DNA of 64,000 nucleotides from Komagataeibacter diospyri (lineage in GTDB: Bacteria; Pseudomonadota; Alphaproteobacteria; Acetobacterales; Acetobacteraceae). The notes below the pieces were generated by a model. That model was not told the DNA's origin. It saw only the letters and a program-made list of their open reading frames with translations, and searched no databases. This document shows, piece after piece, positions 47,945-57,951 of this stretch (position 1 is its first letter; the number at the start of each line of letters is the position of its first letter). Position numbers and translations under genes: made by a program. The stretch spans positions 124,001-188,000 of the forward strand of contig NZ_BDLU01000032.1 in the NCBI RefSeq assembly GCF_006538165.1, given 5' to 3'.

Positions 47945-48490
47945 GTGACAGCCCCTGCCCGCCCGCCATCCACCCGCCATGCACCCGCTGGCGCGGGGGT
48001 GGAACTGCTTTTCCTGCGCGATGAGGACATGCGACAGGCGCAGGACCTGCTCATGCTCGCCTGCCGGTCGTTTACGGCCATCATAGACGACGCCCTGCAT
48101 GCCTACGGTCTGGGCCATGCCCATTACCGCATCATGCAGGCTGTGGCCCTGCAGCCCGGCATGGCGGTGGGTGCCCTGCTGGACACGCTGGGCATTACCA
48201 AGCAGAGCATGAGCCGTGCGCTGGGCGAACTGCTGTCCATGGACCTTGTGCGGCAGGAAACGGCGGCAGAAGACAGACGGCGGCGGGAACTGCACCTGAC
48301 CACACGTGGGAGCGAGATTGAAAACCATCTGTTTTCCCTGCAACGTGAGGTCCTGCTGCGTGTGTACCGCAACGCGGGCGGCAAGGCAGTTGATGGCTTT
48401 CGCCGCGTCATGCACGGGCTGATAGACGAATCGGATGCGTCCGGCGTATCCACCGGTGCCCCCCACCCTCCCGACCGGAGTTCCCCATGA
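47945..48490 (+). CDS. MarR-family transcriptional regulator (PetP-like)
   Basis: A 181-aa winged-helix protein. The helix-turn-helix region is AVGALLDTLGITKQSMSRALGELLSMDLV, shown in part as LGITKQSMSRALGELL, followed by the wing RQETAAEDRRRRELHLT. The start is a GTG at 47945 with little ribosome-binding sequence. Its stop overlaps the start of the response regulator by four bases. A MarR gene followed directly by an OmpR-type regulator recalls the petP-petR pair of Rhodobacter, but the target genes here are unknown. Confidence 0.85.
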   Translation: MTAPARPPSTRHAPAGAGVELLFLRDEDMRQAQDLLMLACRSFTAIIDDALHAYGLGHAHYRIMQAVALQPGMAVGALLDTLGITKQSMSRALGELLSMDLVRQETAAEDRRRRELHLTTRGSEIENHLFSLQREVLLRVYRNAGGKAVDGFRRVMHGLIDESDASGVSTGAPHPPDRSSP

Positions 48491-49224
48491 TCCAGACGGC
48501 CTGCGACTCCTCCCTGCCCCGCGACAGCATGATCGTGGATGCACATGTGGTCGTGGTGGATGATGACCCCCGCCTGCGCCGCCTGCTGCAACGCTACCTG
48601 AGCGAGCAGGGATTCCGTGTCAGTGCCGCGTCATCCGCGCATGAAGCCCGTCAGGTGCTGGGCTTCATGCAGCCGGACGCACTGGTACTGGACATCACCA
48701 TGCCGGGGGAAAACGGGCTGGAACTGACACGCGAACTGCGGCGGGAAAAGCTGGATTTCCCCATTTTGCTGCTGACCGCGCGTGGTGAGCCGGAAGACCG
48801 GATCATCGGGCTGGAAGCCGGGGCCGATGACTATCTGGCCAAACCGTTTGAACCGCGCGAGCTTCTGCTGCGGCTCAAGGCGCACCTGCGCCGCTTTGTT
48901 CCCCCCGCACCCAGCAGCAACCTGCGGATCGTACGGCTGGGGGATCTGGAATTCGACCCCGTGCGCGGCCTGCTGTCCAATACACAGGGAATCGTGCACC
49001 TGACGGGCGGCGAATCGGCGTTGCTATCGGTTCTTGCACGCCATCCCAACGAAATCCTGTCGCGCACAGACATCGCCACCACGCTGGATATGGAAGAAAT
49101 CGGGGAACGCGCGGTGGATGTGCAGGTTACGCGCCTGCGCCGCCGGATCGAACCCGACCCGCGTGAGCCACGCTTCCTGCAGACAGTGCGCGGCAAGGGC
49201 TATGTGCTGAAGCCGGGTCTGTAA
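48487..49224 (+). CDS. OmpR-family response regulator (PetR-like)
   Basis: A 245-aa regulator with an N-terminal receiver domain (acidic VVVVDDDPRLRRLL, phospho-acceptor Asp69 in ALVLDITMPGENGLEL, Lys in DDYLAKPFEPRELLLR) and a C-terminal OmpR-type winged helix (LTGGESALLSVLARHPNEIL ... AVDVQVTRLRRRIEPDP ... RGKGYVL). It is coupled to the MarR gene. The EnvZ-like kinase at 44852-46246 on the other strand is the most likely partner. The start could also be ATG at 48529 (MIVDAHVVVV). Confidence 0.93.
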   Translation: MIQTACDSSLPRDSMIVDAHVVVVDDDPRLRRLLQRYLSEQGFRVSAASSAHEARQVLGFMQPDALVLDITMPGENGLELTRELRREKLDFPILLLTARGEPEDRIIGLEAGADDYLAKPFEPRELLLRLKAHLRRFVPPAPSSNLRIVRLGDLEFDPVRGLLSNTQGIVHLTGGESALLSVLARHPNEILSRTDIATTLDMEEIGERAVDVQVTRLRRRIEPDPREPRFLQTVRGKGYVLKPGL

Positions 49225-49295
49225 AAAATAAAGTTTTTTGGGTGCTGCCTTTTCCAAAGAAACTTTCTGAAAATTCACCAAAAAATTTCTTATGA
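49224..49295. repeat. compact hairpin repeat, copy B (inverted, partly degenerate)
   Basis: Read on the minus strand it contains TTTTCAGAAAG and TTTGGAAAAGGC as in copy A at 17811-17875, but the first stem is eroded and the G+C stem is incomplete. Its ends, AAGTTTTTTGGGTG and CACCAAAAAATTT, form near-perfect terminal inverted repeats. It fills the gap between the response regulator gene and leuB. Confidence 0.55.
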
Positions 49296-49340
49296 TCCGC
49301 AGCGTATTGCGGAAGGGACTTTTACAACGCTCCCCAGAAC

Positions 49341-49378
49341 AAAAAACGGGCCAGCATGGATATCATGCCGGCCCGTTT
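49341..49378 (-). terminator. intrinsic terminator of leuB
   Basis: On the minus strand ACGGGCC and GGCCCGT bracket an inner CATG repeat (GGCATG/CATGC), and six T residues follow. It begins about 28 bases after the leuB stop codon. Confidence 0.85.
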
Positions 49379-49405
49379 CACATTGAAGCCATAAACCCGG
49401 ACGGG

Positions 49406-50524
49406 TCAGGATGTCCTGTTCAGCCGATCCAGTTCGGCCACCACGGCCTCACCCATTCCTGCAGTGTTCACTTCCGTCCTGCCCGCACTCATGATGTCCG
49501 GCGTGCGCAGGCCACGGTCCAGCACGTTGGAAACCGCCTGTTCAATCATCGCGGCGTCTTCCTTCATATCGAAGGAATACCGCAGCAGCATGGCAAACGA
49601 AAGGATCTGCGCCAGCGGGTTCGCCTTGCCCTGCCCTGCAATGTCGGGCGCGCTGCCATGGATCGGTTCATACAGCGCAGGCATGCGACCATCTTCGCCC
49701 TTTGCCCCCAGGGTTGCCGAAGGCAGCATGCCAAGGCTGCCGGTCAGCATGGAAGCAAGGTCGGACAGCAGGTCACCAAACAGGTTACCCGTCACGATCA
49801 CATCAAACTGACGCGGGTTACGCACCATCTGCATGGCACAGTTATCAGCCAGCATGTGGCTCAGTTCCACATCCCTGTATTCGCGGTCATGCAGTGCGGT
49901 CACGACCTCTTTCCACAGCAGGCCACTTTCCATCACGTTGCACTTTTCGACCGAGCACACGCGGTTGTCGCGCTTGCGCGCCAGATCGAAGGCGACACGG
50001 GCCACGCGCTCGATTTCCGCCGTGGTGTAAACCTCGGTGTTGATGCCACGACGCGACCCGTCGGGCAGGGTCTCGATCCCGCGTGGGGTGCCGAAATAGA
50101 TGCCGCCCACCGTTTCACGCACGATCATGATATCCAGGCCGCGGATGACATCAGGCTTGAGCGTGCTGGCGTCCACCAGCGAATCGAACACCTTGGCCGG
50201 GCGCAGGTTGGCAAACAGCCCCAGTTCCTGACGCAGCTTGAGGATCGCGATTTCAGGCCGACGCTCAAACCCCGCCGATGCCCATTTCGGGTCCCCCACA
50301 GAACCAAACAGCACCGCATCCGCCGCCCGCGCCGCGTCGATCACCTGCTGCGTGATCGGCTGGCCATGCACTGCAAGCGACGCGCCACCCACCAGATCCT
50401 CGCTGATATCAAAACGGATGCCGCGCGCCTGCGCCATCCAGTCCATGATGCGCTGTGCTTCCCGCATGATTTCGGGACCGATGCCATCGCCAGGCAGGAT
50501 CAGAAGCTTCTTGGGTGCGGACAT
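49406..50524 (-). CDS. leuB: 3-isopropylmalate dehydrogenase
   Basis: LeuB oxidises 3-isopropylmalate in leucine synthesis using NAD. The 372-aa enzyme has [15 protein letters not shown] at the N-terminus, the substrate-binding region [14 protein letters not shown], and the dehydrogenase signature [19 protein letters not shown]. The NAD-site block is [29 protein letters not shown] precedes the ATG at 50524. It is the last gene of leuC-leuD-leuB. Confidence 0.97.
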   Translation of the reverse strand: MSAPKKLLILPGDGIGPEIMREAQRIMDWMAQARGIRFDISEDLVGGASLAVHGQPITQQVIDAARAADAVLFGSVGDPKWASAGFERRPEIAILKLRQELGLFANLRPAKVFDSLVDASTLKPDVIRGLDIMIVRETVGGIYFGTPRGIETLPDGSRRGINTEVYTTAEIERVARVAFDLARKRDNRVCSVEKCNVMESGLLWKEVVTALHDREYRDVELSHMLADNCAMQMVRNPRQFDVIVTGNLFGDLLSDLASMLTGSLGMLPSATLGAKGEDGRMPALYEPIHGSAPDIAGQGKANPLAQILSFAMLLRYSFDMKEDAAMIEQAVSNVLDRGLRTPDIMSAGRTEVNTAGMGEAVVAELDRLNRTS

Positions 50525-50583
50525 GACGTCTCCCATCCGGATAATCTGTTTATGAATGATTGGCTGGTGTACGGCGCACGCCC

Positions 50584-51207
50584 TCAGTCAAGGACGATGT
50601 GCGGAATCCACGGCTGTGCCTGTGCGCGACGCTGCTCGAATGTCGTGATCGCCTTTTCATGCTGCAGCGTCTGGCCAATATCATCCAGCCCTTCCAGCAG
50701 CAGCTGCTTGCGCAGCGGATCAACATCAAACGGCACTTCCTGACCATCCGGGCGGATAATCACCTGCCGCGCCAGATCAACCGTAAGGCGGGAATTCGCA
50801 CCCTGACGGGCATCATCCATCAGTTGGGTGCACACTTCACGCGGCAGCGCGATGGGCAGGATGCCGTTCTTGAAGCAGTTATTATTGAAAATATCGGCAA
50901 ATGACGGCGCGATCACACAGCGGATGCCAAAATCCAGCAGTGCCCACGGCGCATGTTCACGCGACGAACCGCAGCCAAGGTTGTCATACGTAATCAGGAT
51001 TTCGGCCTTGCGGTACGGTTCCTGATTCAGCACGAAATCAGGGTTTTCCGTGCCATCGGGCCGGTAGCGCATGCTGTCGAACGCATGCACGCCAAGGCCG
51101 GACCGCTTGGTGGTCTTGAGGAACCGCGCCGGAATGATCTTGTCGGTATCAATGTTTTCTTCCGGCAGGGGGGCGGCGACGGCCGTGAGAACGGTGAATT
51201 TATCCAT
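50584..51207 (-). CDS. leuD: 3-isopropylmalate dehydratase small subunit
   Basis: LeuD pairs with LeuC to isomerise 2- to 3-isopropylmalate. The 207-aa protein has [36 protein letters not shown] and [20 protein letters not shown], all typical. It begins two bases after the leuC stop, so the genes are co-translated. Confidence 0.97.
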   Translation of the reverse strand: MDKFTVLTAVAAPLPEENIDTDKIIPARFLKTTKRSGLGVHAFDSMRYRPDGTENPDFVLNQEPYRKAEILITYDNLGCGSSREHAPWALLDFGIRCVIAPSFADIFNNNCFKNGILPIALPREVCTQLMDDARQGANSRLTVDLARQVIIRPDGQEVPFDVDPLRKQLLLEGLDDIGQTLQHEKAITTFEQRRAQAQPWIPHIVLD

Positions 51208-51209
51208 TG

Positions 51210-52613
51210 TCAGATCAGCTCCCGCACATCAGTCAGGGTTCCGGTCACGGCGGCGGCGGCAGCCATGGCGGGGGACAGCAGGTGCGTACGGCCACCCGGC
51301 CCCTGCCTGCCCTCGAAATTACGGTTGGAGGTGGAGGCACAGCGCTGGCCCGGCGTCAGCCGGTCAGGGTTCATGCCCAGACACATGGAACACCCGGCCT
51401 CACGCCACTCGAACCCGGCTTCCAGGAAGACCTTGTCCAGTCCTTCCTCTTCCGCCTGCGCCTTTACGATGCCTGACCCGGGTACGATCATCGCCCGCAC
51501 GCCGGGGGCAACTTTCCGCCCTGCCGCAATGCTGGCTGCCGCCCGCAGATCCTCGATCCGGCTGTTGGTGCAAGAGCCTATGAACACGACATCAACCGGC
51601 GTACCCGCGATCTTCTGTCCTGCTTCCAGTCCCATGTAGTCCAGCATGCGCTGCATCTGCCTGCGCCGCGCCGGATCGGCCTCGGCTGCCGGGTCGGGCA
51701 CGTTGCCGGTCACGGGAATGACGGTTTCGGGGCTGGTGCCCCATGTCAGCACGGGCGTGATGTCTTCCGCACGCAGTTCCACCACGCGGTCGTAATGCGC
51801 ACCCTCGTCGGACGCCAGCGTCTTCCAGTAGGCGACAGCTTCGTCAAACGCCTCCCCTTTTGGGGCGAAGGGGCGACCGCGCACGTATTCGAATGTGGTC
51901 TCGTCCGGGGCCACCAGACCCGCGCGGGCGCCCGCTTCGATCGACATGTTACACAGCGTCATGCGGCCCGCCATGTCGAGTTCACGGATGGCGGAACCCG
52001 CGAATTCGATCACATGCCCCGTGCCACCCGCCGTGCCGATATGCCCGATGATCGCCAGCATGATGTCCTTGGCGGTCACACCGGGGCCAACCTGCCCCTC
52101 GACCACGACCTTCATGTTCTTCGCGGGCTTCTGCAGGATGGTCTGGGTCGCCATCACATGCTCGACTTCGGACGTGCCGATACCGAATGCCAGCGCACCC
52201 ATCGCACCGTGGGTGGAGGTATGGCTGTCACCGCACACGATGGTCATGCCCGGCAGGGAAATCCCCTGCTCCGGTCCCACCACATGCACGATGCCCTGTC
52301 GCGCGGACAGCAGCGGGAAATACGGCACGCCGAATTCCTTCACGTTGCGTTCCAGCGTCTCGATCTGGTTGCGACTGTCCGCTTCCTCGATCGGCAGGGT
52401 GCGATCGGATGTGGGCACGTTATGGTCCACCACCGCGATCGTCGCATCGGGGTGGCGCAGACGGCGGCCGCTCAGGCGCAGCCCCTCGAACGCCTGCGGG
52501 CTTGTGACCTCGTGCACGAGGTGACGGTCGATATAGAGGATGGCCGTACTGTCCGGGAGGGTTTCGACCACATGGCTGTCCCATATCTTGTCGAACAATG
52601 TGCGCGGGGCCAT
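51210..52613 (-). CDS. leuC: 3-isopropylmalate dehydratase large subunit (4Fe-4S)
   Basis: LeuC is a 467-aa aconitase-family subunit that carries a labile [4Fe-4S] cluster. Cluster ligands are visible as Cys in [12 protein letters not shown] and the pair in [33 protein letters not shown] is the N-terminal family block, and [17 protein letters not shown] is the C-terminal block. GAGAGGAATAGCAAG precedes the ATG. A short upstream reading frame ends just before it. Confidence 0.97.
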   Translation of the reverse strand: MAPRTLFDKIWDSHVVETLPDSTAILYIDRHLVHEVTSPQAFEGLRLSGRRLRHPDATIAVVDHNVPTSDRTLPIEEADSRNQIETLERNVKEFGVPYFPLLSARQGIVHVVGPEQGISLPGMTIVCGDSHTSTHGAMGALAFGIGTSEVEHVMATQTILQKPAKNMKVVVEGQVGPGVTAKDIMLAIIGHIGTAGGTGHVIEFAGSAIRELDMAGRMTLCNMSIEAGARAGLVAPDETTFEYVRGRPFAPKGEAFDEAVAYWKTLASDEGAHYDRVVELRAEDITPVLTWGTSPETVIPVTGNVPDPAAEADPARRRQMQRMLDYMGLEAGQKIAGTPVDVVFIGSCTNSRIEDLRAAASIAAGRKVAPGVRAMIVPGSGIVKAQAEEEGLDKVFLEAGFEWREAGCSMCLGMNPDRLTPGQRCASTSNRNFEGRQGPGGRTHLLSPAMAAAAAVTGTLTDVRELI

Positions 52614-52617
52614 CTTG

Positions 52618-52695
52618 CTATTCCTCTCCCGGACGGAAACAGGCCGCCATCACGCGCAGGATACGCACGCAACAGGCAGCCACAAAATCTTGCAT
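52618..52695 (-). CDS. possible 25-codon upstream reading frame ahead of leuC
   Basis: An ATG at 52695 opens 25 codons ending in TAG at 52618, four bases before the leuC ATG. The peptide contains four cysteines including a Cys-Cys pair and only one leucine, so it is not a classical leucine attenuator. There is no clear ribosome-binding site and the start lies in the T-tract after the rplS terminator. It may be chance. Confidence 0.2.
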   Translation of the reverse strand: MQDFVAACCVRILRVMAACFRPGEE

Positions 52696-52742
52696 AAAAA
52701 CGGTTCGCCCGTTTCCACCTGTCACGGTGGAAAACGGGCGAA
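52695..52742 (-). terminator. intrinsic terminator of rplS
   Basis: A 16-pair stem (arms at 52704-52719 and 52726-52742, one bulged base) with a six-base loop is followed on the minus strand by CCGTTTTTATG. It starts about ten bases after the rplS stop codon and separates the ffh-rplS group from leuC. Confidence 0.85.
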
Positions 52743-52752
52743 GGGTCGCATG

Positions 52753-53148
52753 TTACTCGGCTGCGGCAGTAGCTGCGGGTGCCGCAACTTCACGCTTGCG
52801 CTCGGCAATACGGGCGGACTTGCCGCGACGGCCACGCAGGTAATACAGCTTCGCGCGACGGACCACACCGCGACGGACAACGGTGATGTCCGCAATGGTG
52901 GGGGAATACAGCGGGAACACACGTTCCACGCCTTCACCGTTGGAAATCTTGCGCACGGTGAAGTTGCTGTTCAGGCCCTTGTTGGAGCGGGCGATCACAA
53001 CGCCTTCGTAGTTCTGCACGCGCTTGCGGGTGCCTTCGACCACTTCCACGCCAACGCGCACGGTGTCACCCGGTGCAAATTCCGGCACGGCGCGGATGGC
53101 GGTCAGGCGGGCGATCTCTTCCGCCTCGTACTTCTGGATGATGTTCAT
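52753..53148 (-). CDS. rplS: 50S ribosomal protein L19
   Basis: A 131-aa protein with the L19 signature [20 protein letters not shown] followed by [15 protein letters not shown] and [37 protein letters not shown] (quoted in part: [16 protein letters not shown]). The C-terminus has an Ala-rich tail. It follows trmD after 31 bases and is the end of the rpsP-rimM-trmD-rplS group. Confidence 0.97.
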   Translation of the reverse strand: MNIIQKYEAEEIARLTAIRAVPEFAPGDTVRVGVEVVEGTRKRVQNYEGVVIARSNKGLNSNFTVRKISNGEGVERVFPLYSPTIADITVVRRGVVRRAKLYYLRGRRGKSARIAERKREVAAPAATAAAE

Positions 53149-53179
53149 GATCCGGTCCTCGTTCGATAGGATTTCATGT

Positions 53180-53926
53180 TCAGTTCAGCCGGTCCGCGTC
53201 GGCACGGGTGCCTGCGGTCCGGGAAATGTCTTGACCTGCATCCGCCCGGTAGGCGGCCCACAGGTCCGGCCGACGCGCCTGCGTCACCGTCTCGGATGCC
53301 GCGCGCCGCCATTTGGCGATTGCGGCATGATGACCGGACAGCAGGACTTCAGGCACGTCACGCCCGTCCCATTGTGCCGGCTTGGTATAAAGCGGATATT
53401 CAAGCAGACCGTCGGAAAAGCTTTCCTCGACCGCACTTTCGCCCGATCCCATTACGCCCGGCAGCAGCCGCACGCAGGCATCCAGCAGCACCGTCGCCGC
53501 CACTTCCCCGCCCGACAGGATATAATCCCCTATCGAGACCTGTTCAGCACCCGAGGCTTCGAGCACGCGCTCATCCACCCCTTCGTACCGCCCACACAGC
53601 ACCACGACACCCGGACCCGCCGCATACCGGCGGATATCCGCCTGCATCAGCCGCCGTCCGCGCGGCGTGGGATAGACCAGCGGTCGTCCCGCCAGGTCAA
53701 TATCGGCAATGGCGCTCGCTACGACATCGGGACGCATGACCATGCCTGCCCCGCCGCCAAACGGCGTATCATCCACCACACGGTGCCGCCCCAGCCCGTA
53801 TTCACGCATGTCGCGCGCATCCACTGACCAGATGCCGCGTTCCAGCGCACGCCCGGCCAGCGAATGCCCCAGCGTGCCGGGAAACATGTCGGGAAACAGC
53901 GTCAACACCGTTGCCTGCCACGTCAT
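53180..53926 (-). CDS. trmD: tRNA (guanine-N1)-methyltransferase
   Basis: TrmD methylates G37 of tRNAs to prevent frameshifting. The 248-aa enzyme has the N-terminal [36 protein letters not shown] and the SAM-binding trefoil knot region [26 protein letters not shown]. The ATG at 53926 overlaps the rimM stop; AGAGGGACG is the ribosome-binding site, so the 12 residues of open frame upstream are rejected. Confidence 0.97.
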   Translation of the reverse strand: MTWQATVLTLFPDMFPGTLGHSLAGRALERGIWSVDARDMREYGLGRHRVVDDTPFGGGAGMVMRPDVVASAIADIDLAGRPLVYPTPRGRRLMQADIRRYAAGPGVVVLCGRYEGVDERVLEASGAEQVSIGDYILSGGEVAATVLLDACVRLLPGVMGSGESAVEESFSDGLLEYPLYTKPAQWDGRDVPEVLLSGHHAAIAKWRRAASETVTQARRPDLWAAYRADAGQDISRTAGTRADADRLN

Positions 53927-54474
53927 GGTGCGTCCCTCTGCCCCGCCGTGCCGGGAAAGCATTCGACGGGGACCTCGATCTCATCGGGCTGGCAGATGGC
54001 AATCCATCCCGCGCCGACATTCACCACCGGCACGCAGGCTTCGGTGAATGGCAGCAGGATGTTGCCACCCGCGCCGTCAATTTCAAGGCTGGTGCCTGCA
54101 CCATAGTCATGGACTGCCGCCACACGCCCAATCACACGCTCCGTGCCGTGTTCGCGCGCTTCCAGCCCGACCAGATCGGCGAAATAGAATTCGTCCGCAT
54201 CGGGTTCGGGCAGGCTGCCGCGGGGCACGTACAGCTTGCGGTTGACCATCTGCTGAGCGGCCTCACGGCTGTCAATCGCATTGCCTGCCGCGTCATGCAG
54301 CCGGGCCACACCATTGCCATGCCATGACAGCCGCCATGGACGACCAAGGTCATCGACCAGTCCGGCATAGGTGGCCAGGTCTTCCGCCACGGCGGTGTAG
54401 CTGTGCACGTGCACAAGCCCCCGCACGCCATGCGGACGACCCACCACACCCATCAGGACATGATCGCGGTTCAT
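53923..54474 (-). CDS. rimM: ribosome maturation factor RimM
   Basis: RimM assists 30S assembly near the S19 region. The 183-aa protein begins [20 protein letters not shown], the family signature, and has the PRC-barrel domain with [14 protein letters not shown] and [15 protein letters not shown]. It lies about 45 bases after rpsP and overlaps trmD by four bases. Confidence 0.95.
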   Translation of the reverse strand: MNRDHVLMGVVGRPHGVRGLVHVHSYTAVAEDLATYAGLVDDLGRPWRLSWHGNGVARLHDAAGNAIDSREAAQQMVNRKLYVPRGSLPEPDADEFYFADLVGLEAREHGTERVIGRVAAVHDYGAGTSLEIDGAGGNILLPFTEACVPVVNVGAGWIAICQPDEIEVPVECFPGTAGQRDAP

Positions 54475-54519
54475 GGGATGACTGCCTGCCTTTCCTGCCT
54501 GTCTATCGCGTCAGCAGAC

Positions 54520-54864
54520 TTACGCTGCCGCGGCTTCAGCTGCGGCAGCGGCACGTTCCTGCGCACGCTTCTTGGGTGCGGACTTCTTCGGCTGCTCGTT
54601 CCAGGTCGGCTTCGGCGCCAGGCCGGCGTTGCCAAGGAAACGGGCTACGCGGTCGGTCGGCAGCGCGCCGTTGGACAGCCAGTGAGTGATGCGTTCGGCA
54701 ACCAGACGCACGCGGTCGGCGTGGTCGGACGGCAGCATCGGGTTATAGGAACCAACGCGCTCGATGAAGCGGCCATCACGCGGGGAGCGGCTGTCAGCCA
54801 CGACGATGTGGTAGTAAGGACGCTTCTTCGCACCAGCGCGGGCGAGACGGATCTTGAGGCTCAT
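54520..54864 (-). CDS. rpsP: 30S ribosomal protein S16
   Basis: A 114-aa protein starting [20 protein letters not shown] with [22 protein letters not shown], the S16 signature. The C-terminal 25 residues are Ala/Lys/Glu-rich. It lies between ffh and rimM in the usual order. Confidence 0.97.
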   Translation of the reverse strand: MSLKIRLARAGAKKRPYYHIVVADSRSPRDGRFIERVGSYNPMLPSDHADRVRLVAERITHWLSNGALPTDRVARFLGNAGLAPKPTWNEQPKKSAPKKRAQERAAAAAEAAAA

Positions 54865-54922
54865 TTAAGACTTCTCCAGACAGAAAAAAGACAAAAGAGA
54901 AAACGGAAACGACGTTATGGGA

Positions 54923-56317
54923 TCAGCCGAAAGGCGGACGCCCGCCGCCACCGGGGGGGCGCCCCCCATTGGGCATGAGGGCGGACAGGCCCTGACGCAT
55001 CAGGCCCTTCACCCCCAATTTGCTGAACCGTTTCATCATGGAGGCCATCGCGTCGTACTGCTTGAGCAGACGGTTGATCTCCTGCACGGTCGTGCCGGAC
55101 CCCGCGGCGATGCGCTTCTTGCGCGACGCCTTGATGATGGAGGGCGTGCGCCGCTCCTTGCGGGTCATGGATGAAATGATAGCCTGATGGCGCTTGAGGA
55201 CGGAGGTATCAAGCTCCTTGTCCCCCAGCGCATCCTTCAGCTTGCCCATGCCGGGCAGCATGCCAAGGATGCCGGAAATGGAACCCATCTTGTTGATCTG
55301 GCGGATCTGCGCCGCGTAATCATCAAGATCGAACTTGCCCTGCATCATCTTGAGGGCAAGCTTCTCGCTTTCCTCATGATCCAGGGTATCGGCGGCCTTT
55401 TCCACAAGCCCTGCGATATCGCCCAGGCCAAGGATACGACCCGCGACACGCTCGGGGTGGAATTCCTCCAGCGCGTCCAGCTTTTCGCCCGAGCCGGTCA
55501 GCTTGATCGGCGCACCTGTAATGGCACGCATGGACAGGGCGGCGCCGCCACGGGCGTCACCATCCATACGGGTCATGACGACGCCGGTCACACCTACGGC
55601 CTCGTTGAACGCCTTGGCGGTATTGACCGCGTCCTGCCCGGTCATGGCATCGACCACCAGCAGGGTTTCCGCCGGATCGGTTTCGGCCCGGATGGCCCGG
55701 ACCTCCTCCATCAGCGCCTCGTCGATCGACAGGCGGCCGGCGGTATCGAGGATGACGATGTCATACCCCTCACGCCGTCCCGTATCCATCGCACGCTGCG
55801 CGATCTGGACCGGGGTCTGCCCAGCGATGATCGGAAGGGACGCGACACCCGCGCGTTCAGCCAGCTGCGCCAGCTGCAGCTGTGCGGCCGGGCGCTGGGT
55901 ATCAAGGCTGGCAAGCAGCACCTTCTTGCGCTCACGCTGCGCCAGGCGGCGCGCGATCTTGCCCGATGTGGTGGTCTTGCCCGACCCCTGCAGGCCGACC
56001 ATCAGGATCGGCACGGGCGGGGCCGCGTTCAGATTGAGGGGAACCGCGCCCGCGCCACCCAGCGCGTCGATCAGCGCGTCATTGACGATCTTGGCGACGG
56101 CCTGACCGGGCGAGATGCTGTCCAGCACCTCATGCCCTACGGCGCGTTCACGGACCTTGTTGACGAAATCCTTGACGACAGGCAGCGCCACGTCGGCGTC
56201 CAGCATGGCCAGACGCACTTCGCGCATGGCTTCCGTAACATCGGCTTCCGACAATGCCCCGCGCTTGGCGAGACCATCGAACACACCGGAAAGCTTGCCT
56301 GACAGCGTCTCGAACAA
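54923..56317 (-). CDS. ffh: signal recognition particle GTPase Ffh
   Basis: Ffh binds signal sequences and the SRP RNA and targets membrane proteins. The 464-aa protein has the NG GTPase domain (LMVGLQGSGKTTTSGKIARRL, quoted as GLQGSGKTTTSGK; DTAGRLSIDE; TRMDGDARGGAAL) and the methionine-rich M domain (ILGMLPGMGKLKDAL, MTRKERRTPSIIKASRKKRIAAGSG in part). The start is a TTG at 56317 preceded by GGGGAAATACG. The C-terminus ends in a Gly/Pro-rich tail. Confidence 0.96.
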   Translation of the reverse strand: MFETLSGKLSGVFDGLAKRGALSEADVTEAMREVRLAMLDADVALPVVKDFVNKVRERAVGHEVLDSISPGQAVAKIVNDALIDALGGAGAVPLNLNAAPPVPILMVGLQGSGKTTTSGKIARRLAQRERKKVLLASLDTQRPAAQLQLAQLAERAGVASLPIIAGQTPVQIAQRAMDTGRREGYDIVILDTAGRLSIDEALMEEVRAIRAETDPAETLLVVDAMTGQDAVNTAKAFNEAVGVTGVVMTRMDGDARGGAALSMRAITGAPIKLTGSGEKLDALEEFHPERVAGRILGLGDIAGLVEKAADTLDHEESEKLALKMMQGKFDLDDYAAQIRQINKMGSISGILGMLPGMGKLKDALGDKELDTSVLKRHQAIISSMTRKERRTPSIIKASRKKRIAAGSGTTVQEINRLLKQYDAMASMMKRFSKLGVKGLMRQGLSALMPNGGRPPGGGGRPPFG

Positions 56318-56433
56318 CGTATTTCCCCAAAAGAGGACGCGCCACTGCGCGAACCCTCGCGAAGTGACGTGCCTGATTGTTGGCCGGATTTATCCCCTGC
56401 CCCCTGCAATGTCAAGCATTACGGGGCCGTACA

Positions 56434-56468
56434 CAAAAAAACGGCTGCCCGACCATGCCGGGCAGCCG
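56434..56468 (-). terminator. intrinsic terminator of the LTxxQ-protein gene
   Basis: CGGCTGCCCG (56442-56451) and CGGGCAGCCG (56459-56468) form a perfect ten-pair stem with a seven-base loop, followed on the minus strand by a run of T residues. Confidence 0.9.
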
Positions 56469-56506
56469 CCTTGACCTTCAGCCTGCAACAGGGCAGGCGG
56501 ACGATC

Positions 56507-57022
56507 TTACTTCTTCGCATCTTCCGGTGCCGGGGGCGCCGTCAGCGCGCGCAGCTGCTCGTGCAGGCTGGCGACCTTGTCCTGCGTTTCACGGATCTGG
56601 TTCAGCTGGTCCGTGGTCAGGATGTCATGGATGCGGATGGCGGTCTGCAGGCGGGCTGCTTCATGCTGCTGGTGCATCGCGGTGATCTGCTGCTGCAGGC
56701 CAACGATCTGGGATTCGTCAACCTTGCCCGGCGTGGCCAGCAGGTCCTGGATCTGCTTGTGGAGCTGGTGCTCCTTGTCCATGTCCGCACGGAAATCGGG
56801 ATGGCTGTCCTGCAGGATGGCCTTCAGCTTCTTGTGCTGCGCGGATGTCAGCTGCACGTTACCAAGGAACGGCATGCCAAACCCGCCAGGGCCACCGGGA
56901 CCACCCATCATGCCACAGCCGCCCGGCGGCGGAGCCTGATGGTGCGCAGCAACCGCCTGCCCGGAGAAACCTGCAGCCATACCGCCAACGATCGTGGCGG
57001 CCAGAATCATTTTCTTCATCAT
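56507..57022 (-). CDS. periplasmic LTxxQ-motif protein, Spy/CpxP-like
   Basis: A roughly 171-aa secreted protein with an N-terminal signal peptide (MMKKMILAATIVGGMAAGF ... AVA). A Gly/Met/Pro-rich stretch (GGCGMMGGPGGPGGFGM) is followed by an all-helical domain with two LTxxQ motifs, LTSAQ and LTTDQ, the mark of the Spy/CpxP family of envelope-stress chaperones and metal-response proteins. The Gly/Met segment could bind metal, which is speculation. AGGAG lies 14 bases before the ATG at 57022; a TTG at 57031 (nine bases upstream) is also possible. Confidence 0.85.
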   Translation of the reverse strand: MMKKMILAATIVGGMAAGFSGQAVAAHHQAPPPGGCGMMGGPGGPGGFGMPFLGNVQLTSAQHKKLKAILQDSHPDFRADMDKEHQLHKQIQDLLATPGKVDESQIVGLQQQITAMHQQHEAARLQTAIRIHDILTTDQLNQIRETQDKVASLHEQLRALTAPPAPEDAKK

Positions 57023-57165
57023 GGGAACCAAGTCTACTCCTGTTATAACCTGTTTTCTACCCTGCATGCCGCAGGCTGGTCATGCAAGGCCTGTAAACGT
57101 AACGCTACAACACCCCGGATGTTCAATGTGGGCAAACCTTGCTACAAAATGTAAGGCATGCCGAC

Positions 57166-57951
57166 CTAACCGAAACGGCCCGTGATATAGTCCTGCGTAC
57201 GGTTTTCACGCGGCGCGGTGAACATGCGGTCGGCGCTGTCCACCTCCACCACCTCCCCCATATAGAAAAAGGCCACCTGATCAGCGCAGCGCGCGGCCTG
57301 CTGCAGGTTGTGGGTCACGATGGCGATGGTGAAATCCGCCTTCAGTTCATCCAGCAGTTCCTCGATCCGGGCGGTGGATACGGGATCAAGCGCGCTGGTC
57401 GGTTCATCCAGCAGCACCACTTCGGGCCGGGTGGCGATGGTACGTGCAATGCACAGCCGCTGCTGCTGCCCACCCGACAGTGCCGACGCCGAATCGTGCA
57501 GCCTGTCGCGCACTTCCGACCACAGGGCGACGCGCTTGAGCACATCCTCCACCCGGGCTTCAATCGCGGCGCGGTCAAGGCGTTCATGCAGGCGCACGCC
57601 AAAGGCGATGTTGTCATAGATCGACATGGGGAACGGCGTGGGCTTCTGGAACACCATGCCCACGCGTGCGCGCAGCACGTTCAGGTTCACCCTGGGACCA
57701 AGGATGTTGCAGCCATCGAAAATGACCTCCCCTGTCGCGCGCTGCCCGGGATAGAGGTCATACATGCGGTTGAGCACGCGCAGCAGCGTGGACTTGCCAC
57801 ACCCTGACGGGCCGATCATGCCCGTCACCTGCCCCTGCGGGAAATCGATGGAGATATTCTTCAGTGCGTGATTCGCACCGTAATAGAAATCAAGGTTCCG
57901 CACCGAAATCGCGGCTGGCACCGGCTGTTTTTCCGCCACTGTCATGTTCAT
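57166..57951 (-). CDS. pstB: phosphate ABC transporter ATP-binding protein
   Basis: A 261-aa ABC ATPase for high-affinity phosphate import. Walker A is [17 protein letters not shown], followed by the PstB-typical [20 protein letters not shown]; signature [17 protein letters not shown], Walker [21 protein letters not shown]. The C-terminus [10 protein letters not shown] is PstB-specific. It overlaps pstA by four bases. No phoU follows. Confidence 0.97.
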   Translation of the reverse strand: MNMTVAEKQPVPAAISVRNLDFYYGANHALKNISIDFPQGQVTGMIGPSGCGKSTLLRVLNRMYDLYPGQRATGEVIFDGCNILGPRVNLNVLRARVGMVFQKPTPFPMSIYDNIAFGVRLHERLDRAAIEARVEDVLKRVALWSEVRDRLHDSASALSGGQQQRLCIARTIATRPEVVLLDEPTSALDPVSTARIEELLDELKADFTIAIVTHNLQQAARCADQVAFFYMGEVVEVDSADRMFTAPRENRTQDYITGRFG

